A DNA stretch of 55,608 nt from UBA1731 sp045595285 (GCA_045595285.1 JAZOAC010000122.1:1-55608); one strand, 5' to 3'. Numbered from the stretch's first letter, positions 25,658-35,438 are shown. Numbers and translations: made by a program. The notes: generated by a model from the letters alone, not told the origin.

Positions 25658-26335
25658 ATGAATTCACTCTCCCTTGTCATTCCCGTGTATGAGGCGGAAG
25701 GCCTTCTCAGGCGGATTCTTGCGCATGTGCCTTTGTTGTCCGAGTCTGCCGGAAAGTCGGGGTTCCGTCTATGCGAGGTTGTTGTGGTTGATGACGGAAG
25801 CCGACATCCAATAGATATTGCAGACTGCAGCGCCGAGTCGTTGAACGGCATGCCCATTGTGCTGCTTCGCAATAGCAGGAACCGCGGGAAGGGGTTCAGT
25901 GTTCGCCGCGGCGCTCTTGCGGCAAAGGGTGAATGGGTCTTGATGAGTGATGTCGATGAATCGGCCCCATTAACCGAGTTTTCACGGCTTGCCCCGTTCA
26001 GTGAAAATGCCATCGTATGCGGAAGCCGCCGAGGAGGTTCGGATCTGCGTCCTCCGCACCGTCGGTTCCTGTCATGGCTGTTCAACAAGCTTGCAGGCAC
26101 TCAAGTCGATGATTCGCAGTGCGGATTCAAGCTTTTCAACATGCAGCTCATGCGGCCAGTGTTTGAGCGGCAACGGGTGTGGCGCTTTGCGTTTGACGTG
26201 GAACTTATCATGAACGCACCGTCAGTCGCATCGGTTCACGTGAAATGGCAAGGGCGCCGACGCAGTTCCCTGAAGGTTTGGCGTGACGCTCCTCGCATGC
26301 TTTTGGATCTGCTTCGTATTCGTTGCAGATTCTAG
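25658..26335 (+). CDS. GT2-family glycosyltransferase (dolichol-phosphate-mannose-synthase-like)
   Basis: 225 residues from the ATG at 25658, one base after the preceding stop. GT-A fold signature: LSLVIPVYEAEGLLRRIL at the N-terminus, VVDDGSR, NRGKGFSVRRGALAA, and SDVDESAPLTEF in place of the usual DADLSTP metal-binding motif. GSRRGGSDLRPPHRRFLSW and DSQCGFKLFNMQLM match the DPM1/ALG5-type subgroup that transfers a sugar to polyprenyl phosphate on the cytoplasmic face. No C-terminal membrane helices. It could supply lipid-linked sugar to a DUF2723-type transferase, which is inference only. Its stop overlaps the lptD stop on the other strand. Confidence 0.88.
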   Translation: MNSLSLVIPVYEAEGLLRRILAHVPLLSESAGKSGFRLCEVVVVDDGSRHPIDIADCSAESLNGMPIVLLRNSRNRGKGFSVRRGALAAKGEWVLMSDVDESAPLTEFSRLAPFSENAIVCGSRRGGSDLRPPHRRFLSWLFNKLAGTQVDDSQCGFKLFNMQLMRPVFERQRVWRFAFDVELIMNAPSVASVHVKWQGRRRSSLKVWRDAPRMLLDLLRIRCRF

Positions 26336-28542
26336 AACTTCACAAAGTCAAGCATGGAGCTCGCTCCAAGCGTACGGAGATATATCGCAAACGCGACCTC
26401 CAGATCGCTGTCGTATTTGGATCCATCGATGCGCTTGACGCTGTTCTCATAGACTACCGCAAAGCGGAATCCGAGACAGTCCGTAAGGAGGTCGAACCAT
26501 GCGCCGGTTTCGTCCAGTTCGTTACAGCGGGCATCCCATCGGATGTAGGGAGACCACGCAAACCAGTCGCAGACGTCATGCTTGCATCCAAGCCGGATTA
26601 TGTTCGAGTATTGGTAGTTCCATCTGTCAAATTCAGACGGAACATACTCCCATATGCGGTGGTCTCTGCCGATGTATCCCATCTGCCACGAGAAGTCATG
26701 TGATATCCTGTGCTCCATATGGATGTCTGCATACGCAACTTTCTCGCTGTCGATGTCGTATTCCGTACGGGACGAAATGGAGAACCTGTTGGATGGTGTG
26801 AACCTTGCCATGAATCCAGGCACAATGCAGTCGTTGCGGTTGTAGAAGCCGTCTTCCTGGCTTTTAGGGTATCCCGGCAGCGCATCTCCTGCGCCTTGGC
26901 GACTTTCGTCGCAGAACGGAATGGCGGCATAGAGATCTGTCGCGAGGAATTCCCTGGTCGTGCCGTTTTCATCACGCTTGCGGAGATAGTTGCGAATGCC
27001 GGGCCTTGCGCCATGCCAACTGTATGGCAACCCTCTGCCTTCGAATCCGAACTGATCAAGCCAATCGACGGAACCGTCGTAATTGTCAAAAACATAATGA
27101 CGGTTCTCGTCGCCAGTTCCGAAATGCGCATCCTGGAAGGAATAGTCGAGATACGGTTCGAATGTGTGCTGCCAGTCGTTGTCCAGCCAGGCATGGGCCC
27201 GAGCGGAGAATGTCGCGCCGACTTCCGCAATTCCCCTGTACATGGCGTCGTCGGCCGCACTCGTCCAGACGGAATCCGCATCGCCCGAATCGCTCCACCA
27301 TGTCGCCCTGTATCCTGCGCGAGGGACGATGGAGACGACGTCGTCTATCAGGAGCGGCATTGTGATTCTGTGCGCCGAATCCGCTCTGAAAGCCTGATAG
27401 TCGGCGCCTTTCCCATTGATGCCGATATACGGGTCGTAGCGGAACATGGGATCTCTCGAGGCGTATTCGGCATACTGCCTGTTGAGGTATCCAGCCCTTG
27501 TCTGCGATTCGTAGTTGACGGGAAGCCCGAACAGCGGCTGCGGCTCGATTGATATCCACGCTTCGGGCAGTTTGGCTACGCCACCGTAGAAATCATTTAC
27601 GGGGCCGGACACTGTTGCTCCCGCAGCCCACATGTTCTCCCGGTGTTCATACCACGCCTCGTTTGCCGGTATTGATTCCCTTCTGTCGTCATCCCTGAAG
27701 AAATCCCTGAGATAGTGGGAGTCTGAAAGGTACTGTGCCTGTATGCTGAATGCATCTCGTTCGGTGAAGTCCGTGCGGTGCTCCAGAAGAATGCGGTACC
27801 GCTCCCTTTCGATATGGCTGCCCCAGTTCGCGTAGTTGTACTTGTAGGAGTTGCTCCAATGCCTGTAGTATCGGTCGAAGTCCTCGTCCCATGCATAGAA
27901 AGCCTTTATCTTGCCTTTGCTCGACTCGCCGAGCCGCCAGCGGATGGTCTGGCCGATCTCTACTCCGTTCTCCTTGCGCACGTTCAGATACGTGCTGCCG
28001 CCCAATCCTATCGGACTGGAGCCTGACTCCTCATGGATGTCGTATACGTATCCCGAGAGGAAATACATACCCCATCTTTTAGTGTATCCGGGAAGGAACC
28101 GGAATCCATAGTTCGTGTTGAGCGGGTAGTAGAACCACGGGAGCCAGAACACCGGGATGTCTTCAAAGTAGAGCCACAGGTTTGACCCCGTAACCGAGGT
28201 GTCCGTATCGTACACTATGTGCCCTGCGACTTTCCAGTGCAGGTTGTCGGTCGAGTTGGTGCAGGTGGTGAACATTGCATTCTCGCCAAGATCGTAGACG
28301 CCGTCGGCGCTGCGCGTAAACCTGTCGGTGAAAAAGCTGTACTCCCCCGACGTGGCCTTTATATTCCCCGTGGCGACCGTCTCGCCGGTTTTCCGGTTGG
28401 CCGTAAGCGTACCACCCGAGAAAATGAGTTCGCCAAATCCAGGACTCTGCGGCTCCGGCGGCAAATCCTCGAAAATGCTCGCCGCAAATGCATTCACCGA
28501 AAAAAGGACGGCGGAGAGTGTGAGTGTTGTGGCGCTATGCAT
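26332..28542 (-). CDS. lptD: LPS-assembly protein LptD
   Basis: Outer-membrane barrel that inserts lipopolysaccharide in the outer leaflet. 736 residues: a signal peptide (MHSATTLTLSAVLFSVNAFAA), an OstA/LptA-like jellyroll (ELIFSGGTLTANRKTGETVA, then YSFFTDRFTRSADGVYDLG), the family-type segment IPVFWLPWFYYPL where the barrel begins, and many alternating aromatic strands to the C-terminus (FRFAVVYENSV; LGASSMLDFVKF). AGGAGG six bases before the ATG at 28542 fixes the start; the reading frame overlaps the end of rng by eight bases. It is the last gene of the mreB operon. Confidence 0.9.
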   Translation of the reverse strand: MHSATTLTLSAVLFSVNAFAASIFEDLPPEPQSPGFGELIFSGGTLTANRKTGETVATGNIKATSGEYSFFTDRFTRSADGVYDLGENAMFTTCTNSTDNLHWKVAGHIVYDTDTSVTGSNLWLYFEDIPVFWLPWFYYPLNTNYGFRFLPGYTKRWGMYFLSGYVYDIHEESGSSPIGLGGSTYLNVRKENGVEIGQTIRWRLGESSKGKIKAFYAWDEDFDRYYRHWSNSYKYNYANWGSHIERERYRILLEHRTDFTERDAFSIQAQYLSDSHYLRDFFRDDDRRESIPANEAWYEHRENMWAAGATVSGPVNDFYGGVAKLPEAWISIEPQPLFGLPVNYESQTRAGYLNRQYAEYASRDPMFRYDPYIGINGKGADYQAFRADSAHRITMPLLIDDVVSIVPRAGYRATWWSDSGDADSVWTSAADDAMYRGIAEVGATFSARAHAWLDNDWQHTFEPYLDYSFQDAHFGTGDENRHYVFDNYDGSVDWLDQFGFEGRGLPYSWHGARPGIRNYLRKRDENGTTREFLATDLYAAIPFCDESRQGAGDALPGYPKSQEDGFYNRNDCIVPGFMARFTPSNRFSISSRTEYDIDSEKVAYADIHMEHRISHDFSWQMGYIGRDHRIWEYVPSEFDRWNYQYSNIIRLGCKHDVCDWFAWSPYIRWDARCNELDETGAWFDLLTDCLGFRFAVVYENSVKRIDGSKYDSDLEVAFAIYLRTLGASSMLDFVKF

Positions 28543-30178
28543 TCTTGACTCCTCCTGAAGAGTGAAGGACCTGTCCCGTCTCCGCATCGAGAATCGTGTA
28601 GGATTCAGGATGTCTGTGCAATTCAGCCACGAACGTGAGCTTCGTGTTGAACGCGGTCTGGAGCTCTGAAAGTATTTTGGAGTCCTCCGTGCGAAGCCGC
28701 TGCATGACGGCTGGCGCGATCACGATCTTTGGGACGAACGGGCGCTTTTCCACCTCAGCCTGTTTGAGCAGGGTTGTGAGGCTGCGCTGCAGTTCAATTG
28801 ACACGGCAAGAGGAGACTTGACGTGTCCGTGTCCAGAGCAGACCGGGCATGTTGATGCAAGCTGGGATAGGATTGACTCCTCCTGACGCTGCCGGGACAT
28901 CTCAAGCAGGCCGAGTTCGGAGATGGACAATACGTTTGTTCTCGCACGATCGCGCTTGAGGGCCGTTTTGAGTGCTTTCTCCACCTGCTTCTGGTGCTTG
29001 CGGCTCTTCATGTCGATGAGATCCAGCACTACCAGTCCGCCGATGTTGCGAAGCCTCAACTGACGGGCGACCTCCTCTACGGCTTCGAGATTGACTTCGA
29101 GGATGGCGTCTTCCTGAGACCCCTTGCCGTCCTTGTTCTTATGGTGGCCGGTGTTCACGTCGACCGCTATGAGGGCTTCCGTCTCGTCGATCACGAGATA
29201 GCCGCCGCCCTTGAGCGGCACTTGGCGGCGAAACGCTTCATCAAGCTGACGGTCGATCCCATAGTGCGTGAATACGTTCTTCACCCCGTCATAGCGCTTC
29301 AGTTTCTTTTGTGCGCGGCGAGAAATCTTTGCGGTGAGTTCCTTCATCTCGTCGAAGGACTTCGCATCGTCGATTATCACCGAGTCGATGTCTTCAGTGA
29401 GCCAGTCGCGCACGACGCGCTCGACGAGCCCCGGTTCCTGGTATACGCAGCAGGGCGTGCGCAGATTCTTGACGTTGCCCTTGAGTTCGTTCCACGATTC
29501 GAGGAGGTTGCGCAGGTCGCGCGCGAACGCCTTGGGACTTGCGCCGGCGCCAACGGTACGCACGATGACGCCCACATCGTCCGGCAGAAGAAGCCTGTCG
29601 AGTATCTTCTTGAGGCGGTCGCGCTCCTTTGCGTCGCCTATCTTCCTGGAGACGCCGCGGACCTTCTCTCCTGGCATCATCACAAGGTAGCGTCCCGGTA
29701 TGGAGAGGTTTGCCGTGACACGCGGACCCTTGGTCGAAATCGGACCTTTCGTGACCTGAACTATGATTTCGGATCCCTTGGGGAACCGCTTTTCGATCTC
29801 TTCGTTGGAGAGCCTTGCGGATCGGCCCTTGGCCTTTTTGGCTCGTCCTTTGCCGCCAGTGCGGTTTGATCCCTTTTGGGCCTCCTCGTCGTCGTCAAGG
29901 AACGCGTCTATGTCCGGAGACATGTCCCAGTAGTGAAGGAATGCGTTCTTGGGGAGACCGATATCGACGAATGCAGCCTGGAGATCGTGCTCCAGATTCT
30001 GTATGCGCCCCTTGAACACCGAGCCGACAAGGCGCTCCTCTTCTGGATGTTCGACCAGATATTCCTCGAGCTTGCCGTTCTCCATTACGGCGACGCGTGT
30101 CTCGAGCTTTTCGACGTTTACGATTATTTCGCGCTTGAACTTTGGCTTGCGGAACCAGTTTAGGATTTTTTCTATCAT
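28535..30178 (-). CDS. rng: Ribonuclease E/G family protein
   Basis: Single-strand-specific endoribonuclease for rRNA processing and mRNA decay. 547 residues, RNase G-sized: an S1-like RNA-binding domain near residues 35-110 (VFKGRIQNLEHDLQAAFVDI), with an inserted K/R/G-rich loop, then the catalytic core with metal-binding aspartates in ALIAVDVNTGHH and GLVVLDLIDM, and the zinc-link CPVCSGHGHV. The long acidic scaffold of RNase E is missing. I start at the ATG at 30178, preceded by GAGGAAAA overlapping the rodA stop. The tail of an mre operon is a common position for RNase G. Confidence 0.94.
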   Translation of the reverse strand: MIEKILNWFRKPKFKREIIVNVEKLETRVAVMENGKLEEYLVEHPEEERLVGSVFKGRIQNLEHDLQAAFVDIGLPKNAFLHYWDMSPDIDAFLDDDEEAQKGSNRTGGKGRAKKAKGRSARLSNEEIEKRFPKGSEIIVQVTKGPISTKGPRVTANLSIPGRYLVMMPGEKVRGVSRKIGDAKERDRLKKILDRLLLPDDVGVIVRTVGAGASPKAFARDLRNLLESWNELKGNVKNLRTPCCVYQEPGLVERVVRDWLTEDIDSVIIDDAKSFDEMKELTAKISRRAQKKLKRYDGVKNVFTHYGIDRQLDEAFRRQVPLKGGGYLVIDETEALIAVDVNTGHHKNKDGKGSQEDAILEVNLEAVEEVARQLRLRNIGGLVVLDLIDMKSRKHQKQVEKALKTALKRDRARTNVLSISELGLLEMSRQRQEESILSQLASTCPVCSGHGHVKSPLAVSIELQRSLTTLLKQAEVEKRPFVPKIVIAPAVMQRLRTEDSKILSELQTAFNTKLTFVAELHRHPESYTILDAETGQVLHSSGGVKNA

Positions 30179-30185
30179 GTTTTCC

Positions 30186-31340
30186 TCAGATTTTCTCCTC
30201 GCGGTGGAGGGATATGGATTGCACGATGCCCAGTGCGGCAAGCAGGGTCACGAGGAAGGTCTTGCCCGCGCTGATGAACGGCAACGGGAGTCCTGTGATA
30301 GGCATTAGCCCAATGGACATTGCTATGTTGATGTAGATGTGTACGAAGATGAGAGTCATGACGCCGATCACGACCAGACGGCCGCGGTCGTCATTGGACC
30401 GAACGGCGGTCCAGAGTCCCGAAAGCAGAAGAACCGTAAAAAGTCCCAGTGTGGTGGCAGTTCCCACAAATCCAGTTTCTTCCGCAAGCACGCAGAAGAT
30501 GAAGTCGTTCATGGACACGCTGGGCGGAAGGTACTGCAGACTCTTCTGCTCTCCCTTGCCTATGCCTTTACCTGCGATGGAGCCGGATCCGATGGATATC
30601 ATCGACTGCCGCAGGTTCCACCCGCTGCCGTACGGATCGGCGTCGGGATTCAGGAACGTGCGCAGCCTTGCCCTCTGATGATTCTTGAGCGGAAGGCATT
30701 TGTATATTTTATCCCTGAGCTCGAGGTCCGTAGTCGTCTCGGCCTTGTGGACCGCGCCAAGGATGAGTCCGGCGGACATGAGCCCCGTGAGCAGCAGGGG
30801 GATGAGGACCTTCAGGCATACGCGTGCACAGAGAAGCATCGCAATGACAGTGGGTACCAGCACGAGGGCGGTCCCCATGTCGGGCTCCGCCAGGATGAGA
30901 AACGCCGGCACCGCCAACAGCACCATGCCGTATAGAAGATCCCTGAATCCGTTCGTTGGACGGTCCGCCCTGCCGAATGTCTTTGCGACCATAAAGATCA
31001 CGGCGGGTTTCGCGATCTCGCTCGGCTGGAAGAACCAGAGCCATCGCTTCCCTCCGTACACTTCCGCCCCGAATGCAAGGACCGCCACAAGCAGTATGAG
31101 TGAGACGAGATAGTACGGGGTTGCGAAAAGATCCAGTATCTTCCTGTAGTCCAGGAACGCCAGAGTGAAGTAGACGATGAGTCCTAAAAAAGCGGTTGCG
31201 GCATGTACACGCCATGCGCCCTGAAGTGCGGTGATCGTCCTGGCCTCGCCTGCGGACTTGATGAACACAACGCCGATCACGGCAAGGGTCAACATCGACA
31301 GAAACGTCAGCCAGTTGAATTTCAGTATTCTGCCAAGCAT
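30186..31340 (-). CDS. rodA: Rod-shape peptidoglycan polymerase RodA
   Basis: SEDS-family glycosyltransferase polymerising lipid II for side-wall growth, working with the class B PBP encoded just upstream. 384 residues with about ten membrane helices and SEDS motifs: YGGKRWLWFFQPSEIAKPA, LAEPDMGTALVL, and at the end PLPFISAGKTFL. The ATG at 31340 is one base after the mrdA stop, with AAGGAGGTGCG just upstream. The usual PFVSYGGSS reads PFISAGKTF, a modest departure. Confidence 0.95.
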   Translation of the reverse strand: MLGRILKFNWLTFLSMLTLAVIGVVFIKSAGEARTITALQGAWRVHAATAFLGLIVYFTLAFLDYRKILDLFATPYYLVSLILLVAVLAFGAEVYGGKRWLWFFQPSEIAKPAVIFMVAKTFGRADRPTNGFRDLLYGMVLLAVPAFLILAEPDMGTALVLVPTVIAMLLCARVCLKVLIPLLLTGLMSAGLILGAVHKAETTTDLELRDKIYKCLPLKNHQRARLRTFLNPDADPYGSGWNLRQSMISIGSGSIAGKGIGKGEQKSLQYLPPSVSMNDFIFCVLAEETGFVGTATTLGLFTVLLLSGLWTAVRSNDDRGRLVVIGVMTLIFVHIYINIAMSIGLMPITGLPLPFISAGKTFLVTLLAALGIVQSISLHREEKI

Positions 31341-31341
31341 G

Positions 31342-33114
31342 TCAACGCACCTCCTTCTTTTCGCCGAATATGGAGGCAAGTATGTTGTGGACCCGGGGCG
31401 CGGCGGTTTTGCCGCCCGAATCTCCGCGTTCGACCACCAGGGCTATCGCCACCGTAGGGTTGTCGTAGGGGGCGAACGCAATGACCCACGTGTCTTTCAT
31501 TCCGCCGCCGATCTGAGCCGTGCCGGTCTTGCCTGCGCACGGGACGTTCAGCCCTCCGATTGCCTTGCCCGTGCCGCGGATGCCCTCGACCACGTCACGC
31601 ATGCCGCGTCTGACCGTTTCAATGTCTTCAGGCCTGCACTTCAGCGTCCTGACCGGCTTGGGCGGCGGACTTCCGGCCGGGCGTTTCTTGAGATATGGTG
31701 TATATACCTTGCCGCCGTTGGCAAGGGTAGCGCATTCAATGGCGACCTGAAGCGGCGTGACCTGGAGTTTGCCCTGTCCGATTGCGGACTGGCTGGCGAG
31801 TCCGGGATAGAAGGGTGGTTGCGCCAGAGAACCTGCATAGTCCGGAGCGAAGTCGATCCCTGTTTTGGCCTCGAACCCGAATTCGCGCGCCGTCCGGAAC
31901 AGCGTGTTCGAACCAATAAGATATCCAAGACGGGCGAAGTACGGGTTGCAGGACTGCTCGATGGCTCCGCGCATGTTCAGATGGCCCTGTCCCCACCTGC
32001 TCCAGCACCTGAGCTTCATGGTGCCGAGCTTGTACACGCCCGTGCATTCATAGTCGTCTTGGGCCTTGAACCCGCTGTTCAGCGCAGCGATGGCCGTAAC
32101 TGGTTTGAACGTCGATCCTGGGATGTACAGACCCGCCGTGGCGCGGTTCAGCAGGGGGCGGTTGGGATCTGACGAAAGCTCTTTGTAGTGCTTCGCCGAC
32201 AGGAACGGAACGAAGTCGTTCGGATTGAATACGGGGGCGGAGACCATAGCGAGAACCGCACCATCGCGCGGGTCCAGAACCACGCATGCGCCTCGGACGC
32301 CGTCAAACTGGCGCTCCGCCACGGACTGAATGTCTGGATCGATGGTGAGATGAAGGTCGAGACCGTCCTGGGCATCGCGTTCAGGGGTCTCTTCAATGGA
32401 TATGTTGTCGCGCGCAGCTCCGCTCGGCTTGAACCCGCGTGCGTCCACGGGGATGCGCACAGCCCCCGGCACTCCTGCGAGATAGTCGTCGTAGAACGCC
32501 TCCAGGCCCGAACGCCCCTTCATCTCAAGTTCGTATGCGAGCATGTACGCGTCTTCGTCATTCATGTCACGGTCGCGTCCGGTGTATCCTACGAGATGCG
32601 CCGCGAACGTTCCTCTCGGATAGATGCGCTCTGCGTGCGACTCCACCGCGAAGCCGGGGAACGCCGCCGCGCGTTCCTCGAAACGGGCAAGGGTCGATTC
32701 GTCTAGATCGCGCCAAACGGACATCGGAATAGCGCTGGCCGTGCGTATGTGGCGTACGATGCGGCGCGGGGTGAGGCTCTTGGGACGGTCCACTCCAAGC
32801 GCTCCTGCCAACCTTACCACCTCGCGTTCGATCTCTGCAACCGTGTTCGAGATGCTGCCGTTCCTGCGGAACGCCGAAAGGTCGCATACTATGTCGCGGC
32901 GTGCGCGGGATTCGGCGATGACCCCGCCCTTGGAGTCCAGTATCCTTCCGCGGATGCCGGGCTTGCGGACGCGTCTTGTGGCCTGCTGGGTGAGATCCCG
33001 CTTGAACTCTGCGACGTTGACCACCTGCACATTGTAGAGCGCGACGGCCAGTTCCGTGAATCCGGCGGTGAACAGCGCCGCCAAAGCGGCTATGGACCAG
33101 ACCGAGACCTTCAT
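31342..33114 (-). CDS. mrdA: Penicillin-binding protein 2 (MrdA)
   Basis: Class B transpeptidase of the elongasome. 590 residues: an N-terminal membrane anchor (SIAALAALFTAGFTELAVAL), a pedestal domain with RGRILDSKGGVIAES, and a transpeptidase domain with the catalytic triad of motifs: STFK within PGSTFKPVTA, SCN within EQSCNPYFA, and KTG within AGKTGTAQIGGG. The second motif is SCN rather than SxN with a small residue variant, still in pattern. The ATG overlaps the mreD stop by four bases. Periplasmic catalytic domain. Confidence 0.96.
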   Translation of the reverse strand: MKVSVWSIAALAALFTAGFTELAVALYNVQVVNVAEFKRDLTQQATRRVRKPGIRGRILDSKGGVIAESRARRDIVCDLSAFRRNGSISNTVAEIEREVVRLAGALGVDRPKSLTPRRIVRHIRTASAIPMSVWRDLDESTLARFEERAAAFPGFAVESHAERIYPRGTFAAHLVGYTGRDRDMNDEDAYMLAYELEMKGRSGLEAFYDDYLAGVPGAVRIPVDARGFKPSGAARDNISIEETPERDAQDGLDLHLTIDPDIQSVAERQFDGVRGACVVLDPRDGAVLAMVSAPVFNPNDFVPFLSAKHYKELSSDPNRPLLNRATAGLYIPGSTFKPVTAIAALNSGFKAQDDYECTGVYKLGTMKLRCWSRWGQGHLNMRGAIEQSCNPYFARLGYLIGSNTLFRTAREFGFEAKTGIDFAPDYAGSLAQPPFYPGLASQSAIGQGKLQVTPLQVAIECATLANGGKVYTPYLKKRPAGSPPPKPVRTLKCRPEDIETVRRGMRDVVEGIRGTGKAIGGLNVPCAGKTGTAQIGGGMKDTWVIAFAPYDNPTVAIALVVERGDSGGKTAAPRVHNILASIFGEKKEVR

Positions 33115-33554
33115 TTGACATCCTCGCTCTCAACGGCTTCAATCCCAATGTGCCGCTTCGCCGAACACAGCATTGCGCATGCCACAGGATAGAGCACCAC
33201 GGCATAGGCAAACGCCGCATATGCAGACAGCATCGGCGCATCTCCGCCCCACATCGCCAGCCAGACCTGATAAAGCGCGGCGGACACAACCGCCGTGAGG
33301 AATGCGAACTGCATCAGGAAGCGAACAGCCAGCGCGGCCACGAGGTAGAACACGGCAGAGCATCCGAAAGGCTGTCCGCTCAGGGCATCAGTGAAAAGCC
33401 CCGCGCCGATTGCCGCCGGAACCCCGGCGATGCATCCGAACAGAAGCAGCAGAGGCGGCTTCGCGCCGAAGATAGCCGGCGACAGATCCTGCACCGCGGC
33501 AAGGATCATAAGGGCGACGGTTGCCGCGCAAATCTTCACAAGATTAGTTCTCAC
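33111..33554 (-). CDS. mreD: Rod shape-determining protein MreD
   Basis: Small inner-membrane partner of MreC and MreB. About 147 residues with five hydrophobic segments (TVALMILAAVQ; LLLFGCIAGVPAAIGAGLF; AVFYLVAALAVRFL; FLTAVVSAALYQVWLAM; AFAYAVVLYPVACAML). The start is uncertain: a GTG at 33554 overlaps the mreC stop by 11 bases and has AGGAGG about 12 bases upstream; a GTG at 33539 is an alternative. Identified by size, topology and place between mreC and mrdA. Confidence 0.85.
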   Translation of the reverse strand: MRTNLVKICAATVALMILAAVQDLSPAIFGAKPPLLLLFGCIAGVPAAIGAGLFTDALSGQPFGCSAVFYLVAALAVRFLMQFAFLTAVVSAALYQVWLAMWGGDAPMLSAYAAFAYAVVLYPVACAMLCSAKRHIGIEAVESEDVK

Positions 33555-34368
33555 GGCGGATGAATACCTCCTCCAATGCCGGGAAATCCACGGCCGGCGC
33601 GACGTCGCCTTCCTGTTCGAGTTTTGTGGAATCGCTGCGCGGACTGGACACCAGCGATCCGACCAGGATGCCCTTGGGAAAAATCCCGCCAAGCCCGGAC
33701 GTTACGATCCTCGTGCGCGGTGGCGGTTTGAACCCGTTCTTCAGGTGTCCGACATAAAGGGGGTTCACCGCGTAGAGAACCACTGCCTCGGTCTGCGAAA
33801 CGGTTTTCGTTCCTGTTCCGGACACGATGCCGTACATCGTTCCAAGATCAGGGTCCCCGGTTTCAAGCACACAGGAAACCTTCACCGACGGATCGGTGAT
33901 CATCTTCACCGTACATGTGTGGAGTGATACGTCGGATACTATTCCGACCAACCCATCGGGCGATGCAACAGCCGAGCCTTCCGAAACGCCGTGAATCGAA
34001 CCCTTGCCGACGCGCAGGAAGTTCTTTGCTCCGGTGGCGCCGTTCCTTGAAAGGATCGGCGCCTGCACCCATCCGTCAAGTTCGGCGGGAACAGGCCTAT
34101 TGGCCTGCGGTTTCGTTCTTTCCATTTCGCCGAGCACCATGCGGAGCAGCTCAACTTCGCGCTTGAGCCGGACATTCTCGGCGGCATAGCTCTGTCTTCG
34201 CCAAAGTGTGCGGATCCTGCACGTCACATTTCGCTGAAACCAAGTGGCGGATCTCTCCAGAGGATACACGGCTTCAGATGCGACAGCATAACCGCCGGCG
34301 ATCCAAAGCAGGATCGCCGCACCCGCAAGTGCGCACGCACAGAGCATTATGCCTGTTTTCTTTTCCAA
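33544..34368 (-). CDS. mreC: Rod shape-determining protein MreC
   Basis: Bitopic inner-membrane protein whose periplasmic part scaffolds the elongation machinery. 274 residues: a transmembrane helix at about 7-30, a coiled coil (AENVRLKREVELLRMVLGEM), then the twin beta-barrel domain with the family's LRVGKGSIHGVSEGSAVAS and GLVGIVSDVS, and TSGLGGIFPKGILVGSL. Gene order mreB-mreC-mreD and length support the call. It begins 31 bases after mreB. Confidence 0.95.
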   Translation of the reverse strand: MEKKTGIMLCACALAGAAILLWIAGGYAVASEAVYPLERSATWFQRNVTCRIRTLWRRQSYAAENVRLKREVELLRMVLGEMERTKPQANRPVPAELDGWVQAPILSRNGATGAKNFLRVGKGSIHGVSEGSAVASPDGLVGIVSDVSLHTCTVKMITDPSVKVSCVLETGDPDLGTMYGIVSGTGTKTVSQTEAVVLYAVNPLYVGHLKNGFKPPPRTRIVTSGLGGIFPKGILVGSLVSSPRSDSTKLEQEGDVAPAVDFPALEEVFIRREN

Positions 34369-34399
34369 AACCTTCCTTGCCGGAAGGATTGCCGGAAGA

Positions 34400-35431
34400 T
34401 CAATGTTTTCTGTTCTGCGCGAGGAAGTCGAGCTCGCTCATCACGACACCTGTACCTTCAGCCACCGCCGAAAGGGGATCGTCCGCAAGCGTGACAGGAA
34501 GCCCGGTCTGCTGCGACAGGAGCTTGTCGAGCCCGCGCAGCTGAGAACTGCCGCCGGAAAGCACGATGCCACGGTCGACAAGATCGGCGGCAAGCTCTGG
34601 CTCACAGTTTCCAAGGGTTATTCTTACGGCATCGACTATTGAGGACACCGCTTCCTGAAGTGCATCTCTAATTTCCTCGGAGGTGATTGTCATCGTCTTC
34701 GGCAATCCCGCCACGATATCCCGGCCGCGCACTTCCATGGTTTTCTCTTCCTCCATCGGATAGGCGCTCCCGAGCTCCATCTTGATTTCCTCTGCGGTGC
34801 GCTCTCCTATGAGGAGGTTGTACACGCGCCGCATGTACTGCATGATACACTCATCCATGGCATCGCCCGCAACACGCACGGAACGCGCATGGACAATGCC
34901 GGCAAGCGAGATGATCGCCACCTCGCACGTGCCTCCGCCGATGTCGACGATCATGGAACCTGCCGGCTCTGACACCGGCAGGCCCACGCCGATTGCGGCG
35001 GCCATGGGCTCTTCCACGAGAAAGACCTCGCCTGCGCCAGCTGCATGGGCGGCATCCTCGATCGCGCGCTTCTCTACACCCGTGATTCCGCTAGGGACGG
35101 CTATCACTACGCGCGGACGGAAATACTTGCCTTTGATCTTGCTGGGCGTGACCTTCTCGATGAAATACTTCAACATTGCCTCGGTGATATCGAAATCGGC
35201 GATAACGCCCATTTTCATTGGACGGATCGCAACGATGTTCGCCGGGGTGCGGCCAAGCATGCGCTTTGCCTCGGCACCGACCGCGAGGACGTGCTTCGAA
35301 CCTTCTTCAATCGCCACAACGGAGGGCTCACGAAGGACGATTCCTCTATCCTTCATGTACACGAGCGAGTTCGCCGTGCCGAGATCGATTCCGATGTCAG
35401 CGGAGAAAAGACCTTTAAATTTCGAAAACAT
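34400..35431 (-). CDS. mreB: Rod shape-determining actin homologue MreB
   Basis: Membrane-associated filament that orients lateral cell-wall synthesis, so the organism is probably rod-shaped or derived from rods. 343 residues: phosphate 1 loop DIGIDLGTANSLVYMK, phosphate 2 MIVDIGGGTCEVAIIS, and the C-terminal adenosine motif GIVLSGGSSQLRG. Longer in-frame starts upstream exist, but the -10 box (35439-35444) lies seven bases before the ATG at 35431, so translation must begin there if that promoter is used. First gene of a seven-gene operon. Confidence 0.97.
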   Translation of the reverse strand: MFSKFKGLFSADIGIDLGTANSLVYMKDRGIVLREPSVVAIEEGSKHVLAVGAEAKRMLGRTPANIVAIRPMKMGVIADFDITEAMLKYFIEKVTPSKIKGKYFRPRVVIAVPSGITGVEKRAIEDAAHAAGAGEVFLVEEPMAAAIGVGLPVSEPAGSMIVDIGGGTCEVAIISLAGIVHARSVRVAGDAMDECIMQYMRRVYNLLIGERTAEEIKMELGSAYPMEEEKTMEVRGRDIVAGLPKTMTITSEEIRDALQEAVSSIVDAVRITLGNCEPELAADLVDRGIVLSGGSSQLRGLDKLLSQQTGLPVTLADDPLSAVAEGTGVVMSELDFLAQNRKH

Positions 35432-35438
35432 GGCGGAC

